Below, one piece after another: positions 44,795 through 52,164 of a stretch of DNA of 64,000 nt. Both the position numbers and the translations under genes were made by a program. The notes under the pieces were generated by a model. That model was not told where the DNA came from. It saw nothing but the letters and a program-made list of their open reading frames with translations, and ran no database searches. Within the stretch, counting starts at the first letter, position 1, and every line of letters begins with the position of its first letter. Origin of the DNA: an uncultured Clostridia bacterium (GTDB lineage: Bacteria > Bacillota > Clostridia > Oscillospirales > SIG627); NCBI GenBank assembly GCA_947589595.1, contig CANQBV010000006.1, positions 18,270-82,269 on the forward strand. Direction: 5' to 3'.

Positions 44795-46125
44795 AGCTGT
44801 ATCTCACTCAAATCAAAAAAGGAATCCTCTTCGTTTTCGGAAGCGGCGTTTTCGTTTTCCATTTTCAGACCGATCAGATCGGTAAATTTCGCTTCCGGGT
44901 CCGTAAACATCAGATCCAAAATATTGAGAAAATCACGGGTTACCTCACGCGGGGTAATCATTTCATTCGCGCCCATTTTATCCAGCGCTACCTGTAAAAA
45001 CGCCAGAATATCCTCATTTTCAAGCTTCGGCTGATAGTTGTAATAGGAGGAATGCAAAAGAATCAGTCTTTTACAAAGGGCAAACAGTTCATTGTCATTC
45101 AGCCGCTGCAGATATATCAGCGGTGAGAGCAGATTCTGCTTGCCGAACGGAATAAATTTTCCGGGGACAAGGCGGCTCTTTAGGGCTTCGTAGCTGAAAA
45201 TGCCGCGCCGCGGATCTTCTATCAGCTGCGGCGTCGCGCCCAAAAAGATCCCCACGCCCTCGGCCTTGCCCTGCATGGTGTCGTTGAACATGGCAAGAAT
45301 CTTTTCATAGTTGTTTTCCCGGGAAATCCGGTTGGGAATTTTGTAGAGATTTACGCATTCATCAAAGAAAATGCAAAAGCCCTGATAGCCGATCGCGCGG
45401 AAAAACTGTGCGTATAGCTTTAGAACGTCATACCAATTCTGGTCGTCCACAATGGTTCCGATTTTCAAAAGAGAAGCGCGCGCCTGCGTTTTGGTGGCAA
45501 ATTCACCGCGCAGCCAGCGCAGCGCGTCCTCGCAAAGCTCGTCGTTTTGCTGCTTATAGCCGAGGTAATACAAATTTAAAACCTTGGCAAAGTCAAATCC
45601 GTTTACAAAGCCGCGCAGCTTTTCGGAAACGGTAAAAATTTCTCTCTGCACAAATTCAGCCAGCTCGGCGCTTTCCGGCGACAGCTTTTCTTCCAAAATG
45701 CCCTTTTGCTGCAGGGCGGCAAACCAACCGGTCAGGATTGCGGTGAGCGCACCGCCGTCCGGCATGGCTTTGCAGGCGAGGTTGCGCATCAGTTCGCGGA
45801 AAGTAGCAATCCCTTGCCCGCTTGTCCCGTGGAAGCGGCGTTCCGGCGTCAGATCCGAATCCGCGCAAATAAAGCCGCGTTCCAGCGCGTTGGCACGGAT
45901 CAGGCCGATCAGAAAGCTTTTGCCGCTGCCGTATTTTCCTACCAAAAACCGAAACGCACCCATCCCGAGCGAAATGTTTTCCAAATCGCGCAGAATGGCG
46001 CGGATCTCCTCCTCGCGGCCGATCGCAATATATTCCAGCCCCTGCCGCGGTACCACGCCGGCGCCGGCGGAATTCAAAAGCGTTCCCAGGATTCGTTTGG
46101 GGATTTTAATTTTTTCCTGTTCCAT
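44791..46125 (-). CDS. BrxD-like (DUF2791) P-loop ATPase
   Basis: A 444-residue AAA-like ATPase resembling BREX-system BrxD/DUF2791 proteins. Walker A VGKYGSGKSFLIGLI (about 62-76), Walker B GFCIFFDECVNL (about 250-262) with the catalytic Glu, sensor-type GIFLGATPQLIEDPRRGI, and the C-terminal TPREVTRDFLNIL helix are visible. The start overlaps the TerB-C gene by 20 bases, with AAGGAG upstream. Between a TerB-C protein and an Lhr-like helicase, it forms a trio that I recall as recurrent in Bacillota. I propose that it loads or powers the helicase on DNA. Confidence 0.82.
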   Translation of the reverse strand: MEQEKIKIPKRILGTLLNSAGAGVVPRQGLEYIAIGREEEIRAILRDLENISLGMGAFRFLVGKYGSGKSFLIGLIRANALERGFICADSDLTPERRFHGTSGQGIATFRELMRNLACKAMPDGGALTAILTGWFAALQQKGILEEKLSPESAELAEFVQREIFTVSEKLRGFVNGFDFAKVLNLYYLGYKQQNDELCEDALRWLRGEFATKTQARASLLKIGTIVDDQNWYDVLKLYAQFFRAIGYQGFCIFFDECVNLYKIPNRISRENNYEKILAMFNDTMQGKAEGVGIFLGATPQLIEDPRRGIFSYEALKSRLVPGKFIPFGKQNLLSPLIYLQRLNDNELFALCKRLILLHSSYYNYQPKLENEDILAFLQVALDKMGANEMITPREVTRDFLNILDLMFTDPEAKFTDLIGLKMENENAASENEEDSFFDLSEIQL

Positions 46126-47632
46126 GGGCGTCTCCTTCCTTCGGTAAAAATACGGTTTTCAAAATCGGAATATATTCTTCAAACAGCTTGCCGCCGGCGC
46201 TGCAGATCACGTCCTCAACCGTATCCTGCGCTTTGGCGTTGATCGCAGCAAGCATCCCTTCAAAAAACTGCCCGATCGAAAAGGCGTAAGCGCGGGCTTC
46301 TTCGGACGTGTGGTATAAAAGCAGATCCAGAAGGCGTTCTTCCTCCGGGGTGAGAGCAGCGGCAAATTCCCAAAAAAGATCGATCTCACCGGCTTCACTT
46401 TGAGGCTTTTCTATTTTTTCAAGCTCGGCGGCATATTTTCGATCAAATTCTTCGTCCTGCGCTGCGCCGATTGCGACAAGCTCGGTTTCACCACTTAAAA
46501 AGCTTTCGGTCAATTCTTTTGTAACGCCCCAGGATTCTTCTTCAATGTCGATTGCTTTTGCAATATCCACTTCAATTTTCCGAGGAACAAAATCGGGCTT
46601 TTCCGTACTGATCTCGGCTTGCTTCCGAAACGATGCCGTCTGAACCTCGTACGGCGCTAAAATACTTTCGATAAAGCTCTTGTGCAGCGGGGAGATGGGA
46701 ATGCGGGTGAGGCTGTTTTTCAGCTTCAGCATCTCGCGGATGCGGTTTTCAATATACCGCAAAAGCGCATCGCACCGTTCGCGGATATTTTCGTCATACA
46801 GCATGGGAATAAAAATGAGCGTGACGCGCACTTCCCCCTCTTTCCCAATCGGAATTTGCGGGAACAGCTTTCGCGTTGTTTTTACTTCGGAAGGGATCTG
46901 AATATGAAACAGATTTTCGTTTAGATCTGTTCTCTGCATCAGTCCTTTGGAAAAGCATTGGAAAACAATTTCCTCGCACAGACCGGCAAAGCGCGCGTTG
47001 GAATGGTAGGCTTTCGTGGCGCGATACCCGGTTTTGGTTACGTTTTTCAGAATAAATTCAATTTCCTGCCGGTTTAAGCGATGCGAGGGTGTAAAAAGGT
47101 AATCAAACAAAAACAGGTTAAACAGAAACGGCTTCACGGCAAGCTGCGAGGTACATAAAAGCGGAGAAAGCCGCTCAAAGGGAAAATCAAGACCGTAATA
47201 CAGGCAAAAATCGCAGACAAGATCGCAGAAAAACTTGTCCGCCAGTGCAAAATCGCCCCGGTAGGTTTCCCAGAGCCACAGAAAATCCTCCAATGCCGCC
47301 TGCTCGGAATTTTCCCGGTTGATCATCGCGGCGCAGTAAGAGATGATCTCAGCAAAGCCGACCACCCTTTTTTCCCGATTTCGGACAGCGCTTTCCAAAA
47401 CGGAAACAAAGGGCGCTTCCAATGGAGCTTCGGCGGGATTTTGAAAATAGATAAATTGGTACGACCGGATAATGCGGGAGTTTTTGCAAAAAATTTTCTC
47501 ACCGGCGCGAAAGGGAAGAGGCGCCGCAAAAAGCCCGGCAATCTCCGCGCCCTTTTCCGACAGATCATGGCTTTTTTTACTTCTGATTTTGGGGAGCAAG
47601 CGGTCTACCGACCAGAATTCATCTTTTTCCAT
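46106..47632 (-). CDS. TerB-N/TerB-C domain protein
   Basis: A 508-residue soluble protein. The N-terminal part (FRAGEKIFCKNSRII) and the middle helical region containing AAMINRENSEQAALEDFLW look like a TerB-N-type module. The C-terminus (about 430-500) has the TerB-C pattern: LTPEEERLLDLLLYHTSEEA, then FEGMLAAINAKAQDTVEDVI and LFEEYIPIL. TerB-C ends occur in proteins linked to tellurite-resistance domains and DNA-processing or anti-phage operons. It is the first gene of the operon, with AAAGGAG before the ATG and a promoter 30 bases upstream. It shows no catalytic motif, so an adaptor or sensor role is likely. Confidence 0.75.
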   Translation of the reverse strand: MEKDEFWSVDRLLPKIRSKKSHDLSEKGAEIAGLFAAPLPFRAGEKIFCKNSRIIRSYQFIYFQNPAEAPLEAPFVSVLESAVRNREKRVVGFAEIISYCAAMINRENSEQAALEDFLWLWETYRGDFALADKFFCDLVCDFCLYYGLDFPFERLSPLLCTSQLAVKPFLFNLFLFDYLFTPSHRLNRQEIEFILKNVTKTGYRATKAYHSNARFAGLCEEIVFQCFSKGLMQRTDLNENLFHIQIPSEVKTTRKLFPQIPIGKEGEVRVTLIFIPMLYDENIRERCDALLRYIENRIREMLKLKNSLTRIPISPLHKSFIESILAPYEVQTASFRKQAEISTEKPDFVPRKIEVDIAKAIDIEEESWGVTKELTESFLSGETELVAIGAAQDEEFDRKYAAELEKIEKPQSEAGEIDLFWEFAAALTPEEERLLDLLLYHTSEEARAYAFSIGQFFEGMLAAINAKAQDTVEDVICSAGGKLFEEYIPILKTVFLPKEGDAHGTGKN

Positions 47633-47663
47633 AGCCCGCTCCTTTTCAAATCTCTTTCATATT

Positions 47664-47693
47664 ATTGTACCACAGAAACGCTATTCATTTCAA
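47664..47693 (-). promoter_or_regulatory. Promoter of the TerB-ATPase-helicase-AlkD operon
   Basis: Reverse strand TTGAAA (47693-47688), 18-bp spacer, TACAAT (47669-47664), about 30 bases ahead of the TerB-C start. No operator palindrome is evident. Confidence 0.75.
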
Positions 47694-47802
47694 GTATGAA
47701 ATCATTTTTCTGCACCATATCCGAAAACTTCTAAAATTTCGAAAAAGGACTTGACAAAAAAATGACGCTGTGATAAGATAAACTGCGTTGCAGGTGAGTT
47801 AC

Positions 47803-47878
47803 GCTGGTGTAGCTCAATTGGCAGAGCAGCTGATTTGTAATCAGCAGGTTGGGGGTTCAAGTCCCTTCACCAGCTCCA
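47803..47878 (+). tRNA. tRNA-Thr (anticodon TGT)
   Basis: A full cloverleaf of 76 bases including encoded CCA. Acceptor GCTGGTG pairs with CACCAGC. The anticodon loop TTTGTAA gives TGT, reading ACA/ACG-type Thr codons. The T-arm loop is TTCAAGT. It precedes a tRNA-Tyr by 30 bp, and the pair shares a terminator. Confidence 0.97.
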
Positions 47879-47908
47879 CCAACGTCAAGCTTGCAGCCCA
47901 ATTGAATA

Positions 47909-47993
47909 GGGGGAATTCCCGAGCGGCCAAAGGGGGCAGACTGTAAATCTGTTGTCACTGACTTCGATGGTTCGAATCCATCTTCCCCCACCA
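47909..47993 (+). tRNA. tRNA-Tyr (anticodon GTA)
   Basis: An 85-base class II tRNA with a long variable arm. Acceptor GGGGGAA pairs with TTCCCCC, anticodon loop CTGTAAA gives GTA, and CCA is encoded. In tandem with tRNA-Thr. Confidence 0.97.
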
Positions 47994-47995
47994 GC

Positions 47996-48030
47996 AAAAA
48001 GCACTTGGCAGTAACACCAAGTGCTTTTTG
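47996..48030 (+). terminator. Terminator of the tRNA-Thr/Tyr pair
   Basis: AAAAAGCACTTGG pairs with CCAAGTGCTTTTT around an 8-base loop, directly after the tRNA-Tyr CCA. Confidence 0.88.
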
Positions 48031-48106
48031 CAACTAAAGCAGAGAGGCAAACGCTATTACTTGTTTTCTTTCAAAAATGAAATTTTGCATTTGAGGTGAT
48101 GCAGCA

Positions 48107-48721
48107 ATGGCTAGAGTCTTACTTTTTTCTCTGATCGGCTATTTTTGCGGAAGCATATTATTTGCCAAGGTATTCAGCAAAATTTTTCAAAAAAGCGATG
48201 TTTTGGAACGGAGTAAAGACCACAATCCCGGAGCCGCAAACGCGTTTCAATACGGCGGATTTTGGTGTGGGACCTGTACACTGTGCGGTGATTTGCTGAA
48301 AGGCGCTCTTCCCGTTTATTTGAGTACGTGTTCGATGACGGTTTCCGAAATGGGCTGGAAATTTGCTTTGGTGCTGGCAGCGCCGGTAGTCGGCCATATT
48401 TTTCCGATCTTCAATCGACTGCAGGGCGGAAAAGGAATCGCCGTGACCTTTGGCGTTCTTTTGGGGCTTTTTCCTTATTTATTGCCGTTTTGCCTATTTG
48501 CTGGTTTTTTTATCTTTTTCTCCGTTATTTTTCGGATATCGCCCCATTTCTATCGAACGATTTTCGCCTACATAGGCACCCTTTTTTCCTTAGTTCTGCT
48601 GAAAGCGGAAATCGGCGTGTGTATCGGATTTCTTATGATTGCTTTTGCCGTCTGTTTCCGGCTGCATCTTAGTAAAGAAGTAAGAGAAAAAATGAAAGTG
48701 AGATTTGCATGGATTCGCTGA
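48107..48721 (+). CDS. PlsY-like glycerol-3-phosphate acyltransferase
   Basis: A 204-residue membrane protein with about five helices and the three PlsY loops: GYFCGSILFA, DHNPGAANAFQYGG (family GSGNPGATNV, here diverged), and GHIFPIFNRLQGGKGIAVT. PlsY transfers fatty acyl groups from acyl phosphate to glycerol 3-phosphate as the first step of phospholipid synthesis. The changed middle loop and coupling to a glycolipid glycosyltransferase (13-base overlap) suggest a specialised paralogue rather than the main PlsY. The ATG at 48107 has GAGGTGA upstream. Confidence 0.85.
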   Translation: MARVLLFSLIGYFCGSILFAKVFSKIFQKSDVLERSKDHNPGAANAFQYGGFWCGTCTLCGDLLKGALPVYLSTCSMTVSEMGWKFALVLAAPVVGHIFPIFNRLQGGKGIAVTFGVLLGLFPYLLPFCLFAGFFIFFSVIFRISPHFYRTIFAYIGTLFSLVLLKAEIGVCIGFLMIAFAVCFRLHLSKEVREKMKVRFAWIR

Positions 48722-49827
48722 TACTATCCTGTGGAACAGGCGGAGGGCATGATTCCGCTGCCAAAGCCGTTATAGAAGCAATGCTTAGGCGCGGACACAA
48801 TGCCGAATTGCTCAATCCGTATACGCTGAAAAGCGATCGCCTTGCAAACGGGATTAATAAAACCTATATTGCAACCGCCCGCCACACCCCGCGAACCTTT
48901 GGCGCCGTTTATAAGATTGGAAAAGCCTATCAGCATCTGCCGTTTCGTTCGCCGGTCTATTTTGCCAATCACGCTATGAACGCCGTTCTGCAGGAGTATA
49001 TTGCAAAGAATCATTATGATATTGCGATCATGACGCACCTGTTTCCGGCCGAGATTTTGACAAATATGAAACGGCACGGGATCGCAGTGCCGAAGATGAT
49101 CTTTGTGGCTACCGATTATGTCTGTACTCCGTTTACTGAAGAAACCGAGTGCGATGCGTATGTGATTCCGGCAGAGGATCTGGCTTCCGACTTTATCGGC
49201 AGAGGGATCCCCGAAGAAAAAATTTATCCTTTCGGCATTCCTACGCACAGTGAATTTTCGGAGAACGAAAACCGAAACGCGGTGAAAAAGCGCTTAGGCC
49301 TTGAAGAAAACAAAAAGTATATCCTGGTTGCCGGCGGCAGCATGGGCGGCGGTAAAATAGAAAAAGCAATCGCAAAGCTCCGCTCCTATTTTGCCGATAA
49401 AAAAGAGATCGGACTTATTATTGTTTGCGGCAGCCATAAGGCTCTGTATGAAAAGCTGAATGCACAAAACGACCCCGGGATAACCGTTGTCGGCTATACC
49501 GACGACATGGCATCTTATATGAAAGCGAGCGATTTTTTCATTACCAAGCCGGGTGGCCTTTCCTCTACCGAGGCGGCGGTGTGCGGCATCCCGGTTCTAC
49601 ATACCTCGCCCATTCCCGGATGCGAAAACTACAACGCCCGGTACTTCAGCAGGAACGGTATGAGTATCTACGGGAACATCACCGAAAACATTTTGCGGGA
49701 AATGGAAAAAATCCTGACAAACGAAAGTGTCAGTTCATCCATGATCGCTTGCCAAAAAAGGCGGATCAACCCTTCCGCGGCAGACGATATTTGCAGGCTT
49801 GCGGAAAATTTGATTGAACATAAGTAG
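48709..49827 (+). CDS. Diacylglycerol glycosyltransferase (MGDG synthase/UgtP-like)
   Basis: A 372-residue GT28-type enzyme. The N-terminal MGDG-synthase half starts LILSCGTGGGHDSAAKAVIE, with MTHLFPAE and ATDYVCTPF. The C-terminal nucleotide-sugar domain has ILVAGGSMGGGKIEKA, VVGYTDDMASYMKASDFFIT then KPGGLSSTEA. Enzymes of this group add glucose or galactose from UDP-sugars to diacylglycerol for glycolipid and lipoteichoic acid anchors. Its start lies within the PlsY-like gene, so acylation and glycosylation of glycerolipid are linked in one operon. Sugar and product are not determined. Confidence 0.88.
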   Translation: MDSLILSCGTGGGHDSAAKAVIEAMLRRGHNAELLNPYTLKSDRLANGINKTYIATARHTPRTFGAVYKIGKAYQHLPFRSPVYFANHAMNAVLQEYIAKNHYDIAIMTHLFPAEILTNMKRHGIAVPKMIFVATDYVCTPFTEETECDAYVIPAEDLASDFIGRGIPEEKIYPFGIPTHSEFSENENRNAVKKRLGLEENKKYILVAGGSMGGGKIEKAIAKLRSYFADKKEIGLIIVCGSHKALYEKLNAQNDPGITVVGYTDDMASYMKASDFFITKPGGLSSTEAAVCGIPVLHTSPIPGCENYNARYFSRNGMSIYGNITENILREMEKILTNESVSSSMIACQKRRINPSAADDICRLAENLIEHK

Positions 49828-49898
49828 AGGAAGGGATTTCAGAGAGCTTATTTTTCTGGTGTGCAGCGCATAAAACAAGAAGAAAATCATGCTTACAT

Positions 49899-49943
49899 AA
49901 AAATTCCCTTGAATTCTGCAGACAGATTTCAAGGGAATTTTTG
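49899..49943 (+). terminator. Terminator after the glycosyltransferase gene
   Basis: AAAAATTCCCTTGAA pairs with TTCAAGGGAATTTTT (14-base loop), about 70 bases after the stop. The symmetrical A and T runs mean it could also act in reverse. Confidence 0.85.
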
Positions 49944-50011
49944 TATCGGGAACGGATCCGGGAACAAAGAGTATGATGATAAAAGGAAAACAGAACGAAG
50001 GAGAAGCGCCT

Positions 50012-50674
50012 TTGAAGCCGAAAATTTTGTTATCCGCCAAAGGAAAAGAAGAAAACTATCGAAATGCTGTTTTGCTGGGCGGCGGGGAACCGTTTCTTGC
50101 CGAACCCGGGAGTTGTGATGCCGGGTTTGACGGTCTGATCCTTTGCGGCGGCGGAGATATCGAACCGGAACGTTATCGGCAAACCAATGAAAAATGCATG
50201 AATATCGATCCGCAAAGGGACGAGAGGGAATTTGAACTGTTAAATCAATTTGTGAAAGCGAAAAAACCGGTTTTGGGGATCTGCCGGGGGTTACAGGTAA
50301 TCAACGTGGCCTTTGGCGGCAATTTGATTCAGCATCTGCCAAACGCTTCTTGTCATGTGCAAAAAGAAGGAAAAGACCAAATCCACGAAACCGAAATGAT
50401 AAAAGAGAGCTTTCTTTATCCGCTTTACGGCAATTCTATGATCACCAACAGCGCCCATCACCAGGCGATCGACCGGCTGGGGCAGGGGCTTACTGCCGTG
50501 CAATGGGCAGACGGCGTGATCGAAGGAATCGCGCATGAGTCTTTGCCGATCTTTGCCGTGCAGTGGCACCCGGAACGGATGTCCGGCGTTCAACGGCGAC
50601 CGGATACACCCGACGGCGCGCCAATATTTTGCTTTTTTACGTCAATTTGTAAAAGGGTCGGATCGATAGGATAA
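50012..50674 (+). CDS. Class I glutamine amidotransferase-like peptidase C26 (gamma-glutamyl-GABA hydrolase type), end possibly frameshifted
   Basis: A 220-residue C26 hydrolase. The nucleophile elbow is VLGICRGLQVINVAFGG with Cys, SAHHQAID follows, and VQWHPER holds the catalytic His and Glu. GGGDIEPERY is the usual N-terminal landmark. A TTG at 50012 is chosen because AAGGAG is eight bases before it and the protein then starts MKPKILLSA, as family members do; an ATG at 49973 would add 13 unlikely residues. The last part reads DGAPIFCFFTSICKRVGSIG; removing one T near 50630 would give IFAFLRQFVKGSDR, a more normal ending. Related enzymes split gamma-glutamyl amides. Confidence 0.82.
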   Translation: MKPKILLSAKGKEENYRNAVLLGGGEPFLAEPGSCDAGFDGLILCGGGDIEPERYRQTNEKCMNIDPQRDEREFELLNQFVKAKKPVLGICRGLQVINVAFGGNLIQHLPNASCHVQKEGKDQIHETEMIKESFLYPLYGNSMITNSAHHQAIDRLGQGLTAVQWADGVIEGIAHESLPIFAVQWHPERMSGVQRRPDTPDGAPIFCFFTSICKRVGSIG

Positions 50675-50690
50675 AGGGTGGATTTCGTTG

Positions 50691-50723
50691 AAAAACCCGA
50701 TTGCGAAAGCAATCGGGTTTTTC
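50691..50723. terminator. Terminator between the C26 gene and the tRNA-Val pair
   Basis: AAAAACCCGATTGC, loop GAAA, GCAATCGGGTTTTT. It serves the C26 gene from the left and the reverse tRNAs from the right. Confidence 0.9.
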
Positions 50724-50800
50724 TGGTGGAGACGCGGGGGCTCGAACCCTGGACCTCTCGGATGTGAACCGAACGCTCTAACCAACTGAGCTACGCCTCC
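50724..50800 (-). tRNA. tRNA-Val (anticodon CAC)
   Basis: A 77-base cloverleaf with encoded CCA. Acceptor GGAGGCG pairs with CGTCTCC (one G-T), and anticodon loop TTCACAT gives CAC for GUG. The T stem CAGGG/CCCCG has one A-C mismatch at its second pair, but the loop TTCGAGC is normal. Confidence 0.93.
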
Positions 50801-50832
50801 GAAGCGATGGGAAAAAGTGCACTGAAAGAAAA

Positions 50833-50909
50833 TGGTGGAGGCATAGGGATTCGAACCCAAGACCTTTCGCACGTCAAGCGAATGCTCTAACCAGCTGAGC
50901 TATACCTCC
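50833..50909 (-). tRNA. tRNA-Val (anticodon GAC)
   Basis: A 77-base cloverleaf with encoded CCA. Acceptor GGAGGTA pairs with TGCCTCC (one G-T), and anticodon loop TTGACGT gives GAC for GUC/GUU. The T stem TTGGG/CCCTA has a T-T mismatch at the same position as its neighbour. Upstream gene of the reverse Val pair. Confidence 0.94.
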
Positions 50910-51043
50910 ATATCTCGAAAAGCCACGACAAGGATTCTAACACAGATCAGAAAAAAAGTCAAGAGTGCACGAAGAAAAAATATAAAAACAGTGTAGGTTT
51001 GTCAATGATCAATTGTAATCCTACAAAGTTGCGCAATGCTTGA

Positions 51044-51073
51044 TTGACAAAATAGGGATTCAGGTGGTATAGT
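51044..51073 (+). promoter_or_regulatory. Promoter for the SIS-domain isomerase gene
   Basis: TTGACA (51044-51049), 18-bp spacer, TATAGT (51068-51073). If used, the mRNA has an unusually long leader of about 270 bases that runs antisense through a gene-like remnant. Confidence 0.7.
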
Positions 51074-51132
51074 AAAAACGATCTTTATGAAATTAGGAAA
51101 ATTGTTTCCCATTAAAAAATGCAAAGATGATG

Positions 51133-51325
51133 TTATTCATAGCACTGCGGGCAAGAAGGGATTTTCATATCGATCTGAGTTAGTCCTGAATGGTCGGTGA
51201 CCGGGAAAACGATATCCTTGCCGGGGCGGCAGGCGGCTGCCGAACGGCCCTGATCGGCAATGAAAATTTTGGGCAGGATTTGTGCGTCGAAAGCCCGCTG
51301 CAATTCGTCGATACGATATTTTGAG
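51133..51325 (-). pseudogene. Possible 3' remnant of an unidentified gene
   Basis: Within the 440-base gap before the isomerase gene, the reverse strand has about 60 codons of protein-like sequence ending in a stop. It contains AQILPKIFIADQGRSAA, GKDIVFPVTDHSGLTQIDMK and IPSCPQCYE. It has no start codon with a ribosome site, and its upstream part would lie under the SIS-domain isomerase gene, so it looks like the tail of a gene cut by a rearrangement. I do not recognise the family; the CPQC pair might bind metal. It could instead be chance reading of a structured leader. Confidence 0.35.
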
Positions 51326-51348
51326 CAATAGGAAAGGAAAGATTGACC

Positions 51349-52002
51349 ATGCGAACCTTGGAGAAAAAACTTGAAAAACATATCGATCTGCTGATGGAGC
51401 GCTACCCGGTTCTTGTACCGATCAAGCAGGATATAATCAGCGCCTATTGGGTACTGGAAGAAGCGTATGAAAAAGACGGCAAGCTTTTGATTGCCGGCAA
51501 CGGCGGTTCGGCGTCTGATTCCGAGCATATTGCGGCGGAATTGATGAAAAGCTTTTGTATTCCGCGGCCGGTTACGCCGGAATTCGCGGAAGCGCTGATC
51601 AAGACGGATCCGGTTCGCGGAAAAAAGCTGGCAGATCGTCTTGAACAGGGACTTGCGGCGATTCCGCTGGTTGGGCAGTCGGCGCTTCCGACGGCTTTTT
51701 TGAACGATGTGGACGGAACGAGCGTCTATGCGCAGCAGCTTTTGGGACTTGGAAGAAAAGGGGATGTTTTTCTGGGGATCTCCACCTCCGGTAAAAGCGA
51801 AAACGTTTTGGCTGCGACTGTAGTTGCCAGAGCCATGGGAATGAAGGTCGTCGGGCTTACCGGCGCCGGCGGCAAAGAGCTGGCAGCGGCTTCTGACGCG
51901 GCGGTGATGGTTCCGGAAACCGTAACCTATAAGATTCAGGAACTGCACCTGCCGATCTATCATTGCTGGTGCCTGATGCTGGAAGAAAAGTTTTTTGGAT
52001 AA
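51349..52002 (+). CDS. GmhA-like SIS-domain phosphosugar isomerase
   Basis: A 217-residue SIS protein closest in layout to sedoheptulose 7-phosphate isomerase GmhA/DiaA. LLIAGNGGSASDSEHIAAEL is the phosphate loop with the metal-site His, FLGISTSGKSENVLAA is the second SIS loop, and an internal helix region with LNDVDGTSVYAQQL precedes it. The ATG at 51349 is preferred, with AAAGGAAAG upstream. GmhA makes the precursor of ADP- or GDP-heptose. No other heptose genes are here, so the role could be in surface glycan or another sugar. Confidence 0.82.
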   Translation: MRTLEKKLEKHIDLLMERYPVLVPIKQDIISAYWVLEEAYEKDGKLLIAGNGGSASDSEHIAAELMKSFCIPRPVTPEFAEALIKTDPVRGKKLADRLEQGLAAIPLVGQSALPTAFLNDVDGTSVYAQQLLGLGRKGDVFLGISTSGKSENVLAATVVARAMGMKVVGLTGAGGKELAAASDAAVMVPETVTYKIQELHLPIYHCWCLMLEEKFFG

Positions 52003-52057
52003 GAGATCAAAACCGGCCTTTGCTGAGGTTGCAAGCAAAGCGTGCACTGGACTGTTG

Positions 52058-52095
52058 AAAAGTGTTCCGAAGGGCTTCGGAGCACTTTTGTTTTG
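52058..52095 (+). terminator. Terminator after the isomerase gene
   Basis: AAAAGTGTTCCGAA pairs with TTCGGAGCACTTTT (one mismatch), loop GGGC, followed by GTTTTG. Confidence 0.8.
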
Positions 52096-52106
52096 TCAAA
52101 AAGGGA

Positions 52107-52135
52107 TTGATTTTGAAGGAATTTTGTGCTATGCT
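52107..52135 (+). promoter_or_regulatory. Promoter of DUF1015-alr-mnmA
   Basis: TTGATT (52107-52112), 17 bp, TATGCT (52130-52135), 30 bases before the DUF1015 start. Confidence 0.6.
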
Positions 52136-52164
52136 GAGAAAAATGATTTCAGAGGAGCTTTGCT

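Noticed and set aside
51087..51203. A 38-residue frame just after the promoter before the GmhA-like gene
   Set aside because: No ribosome site and no recognisable motif; kept only as part of the leader.
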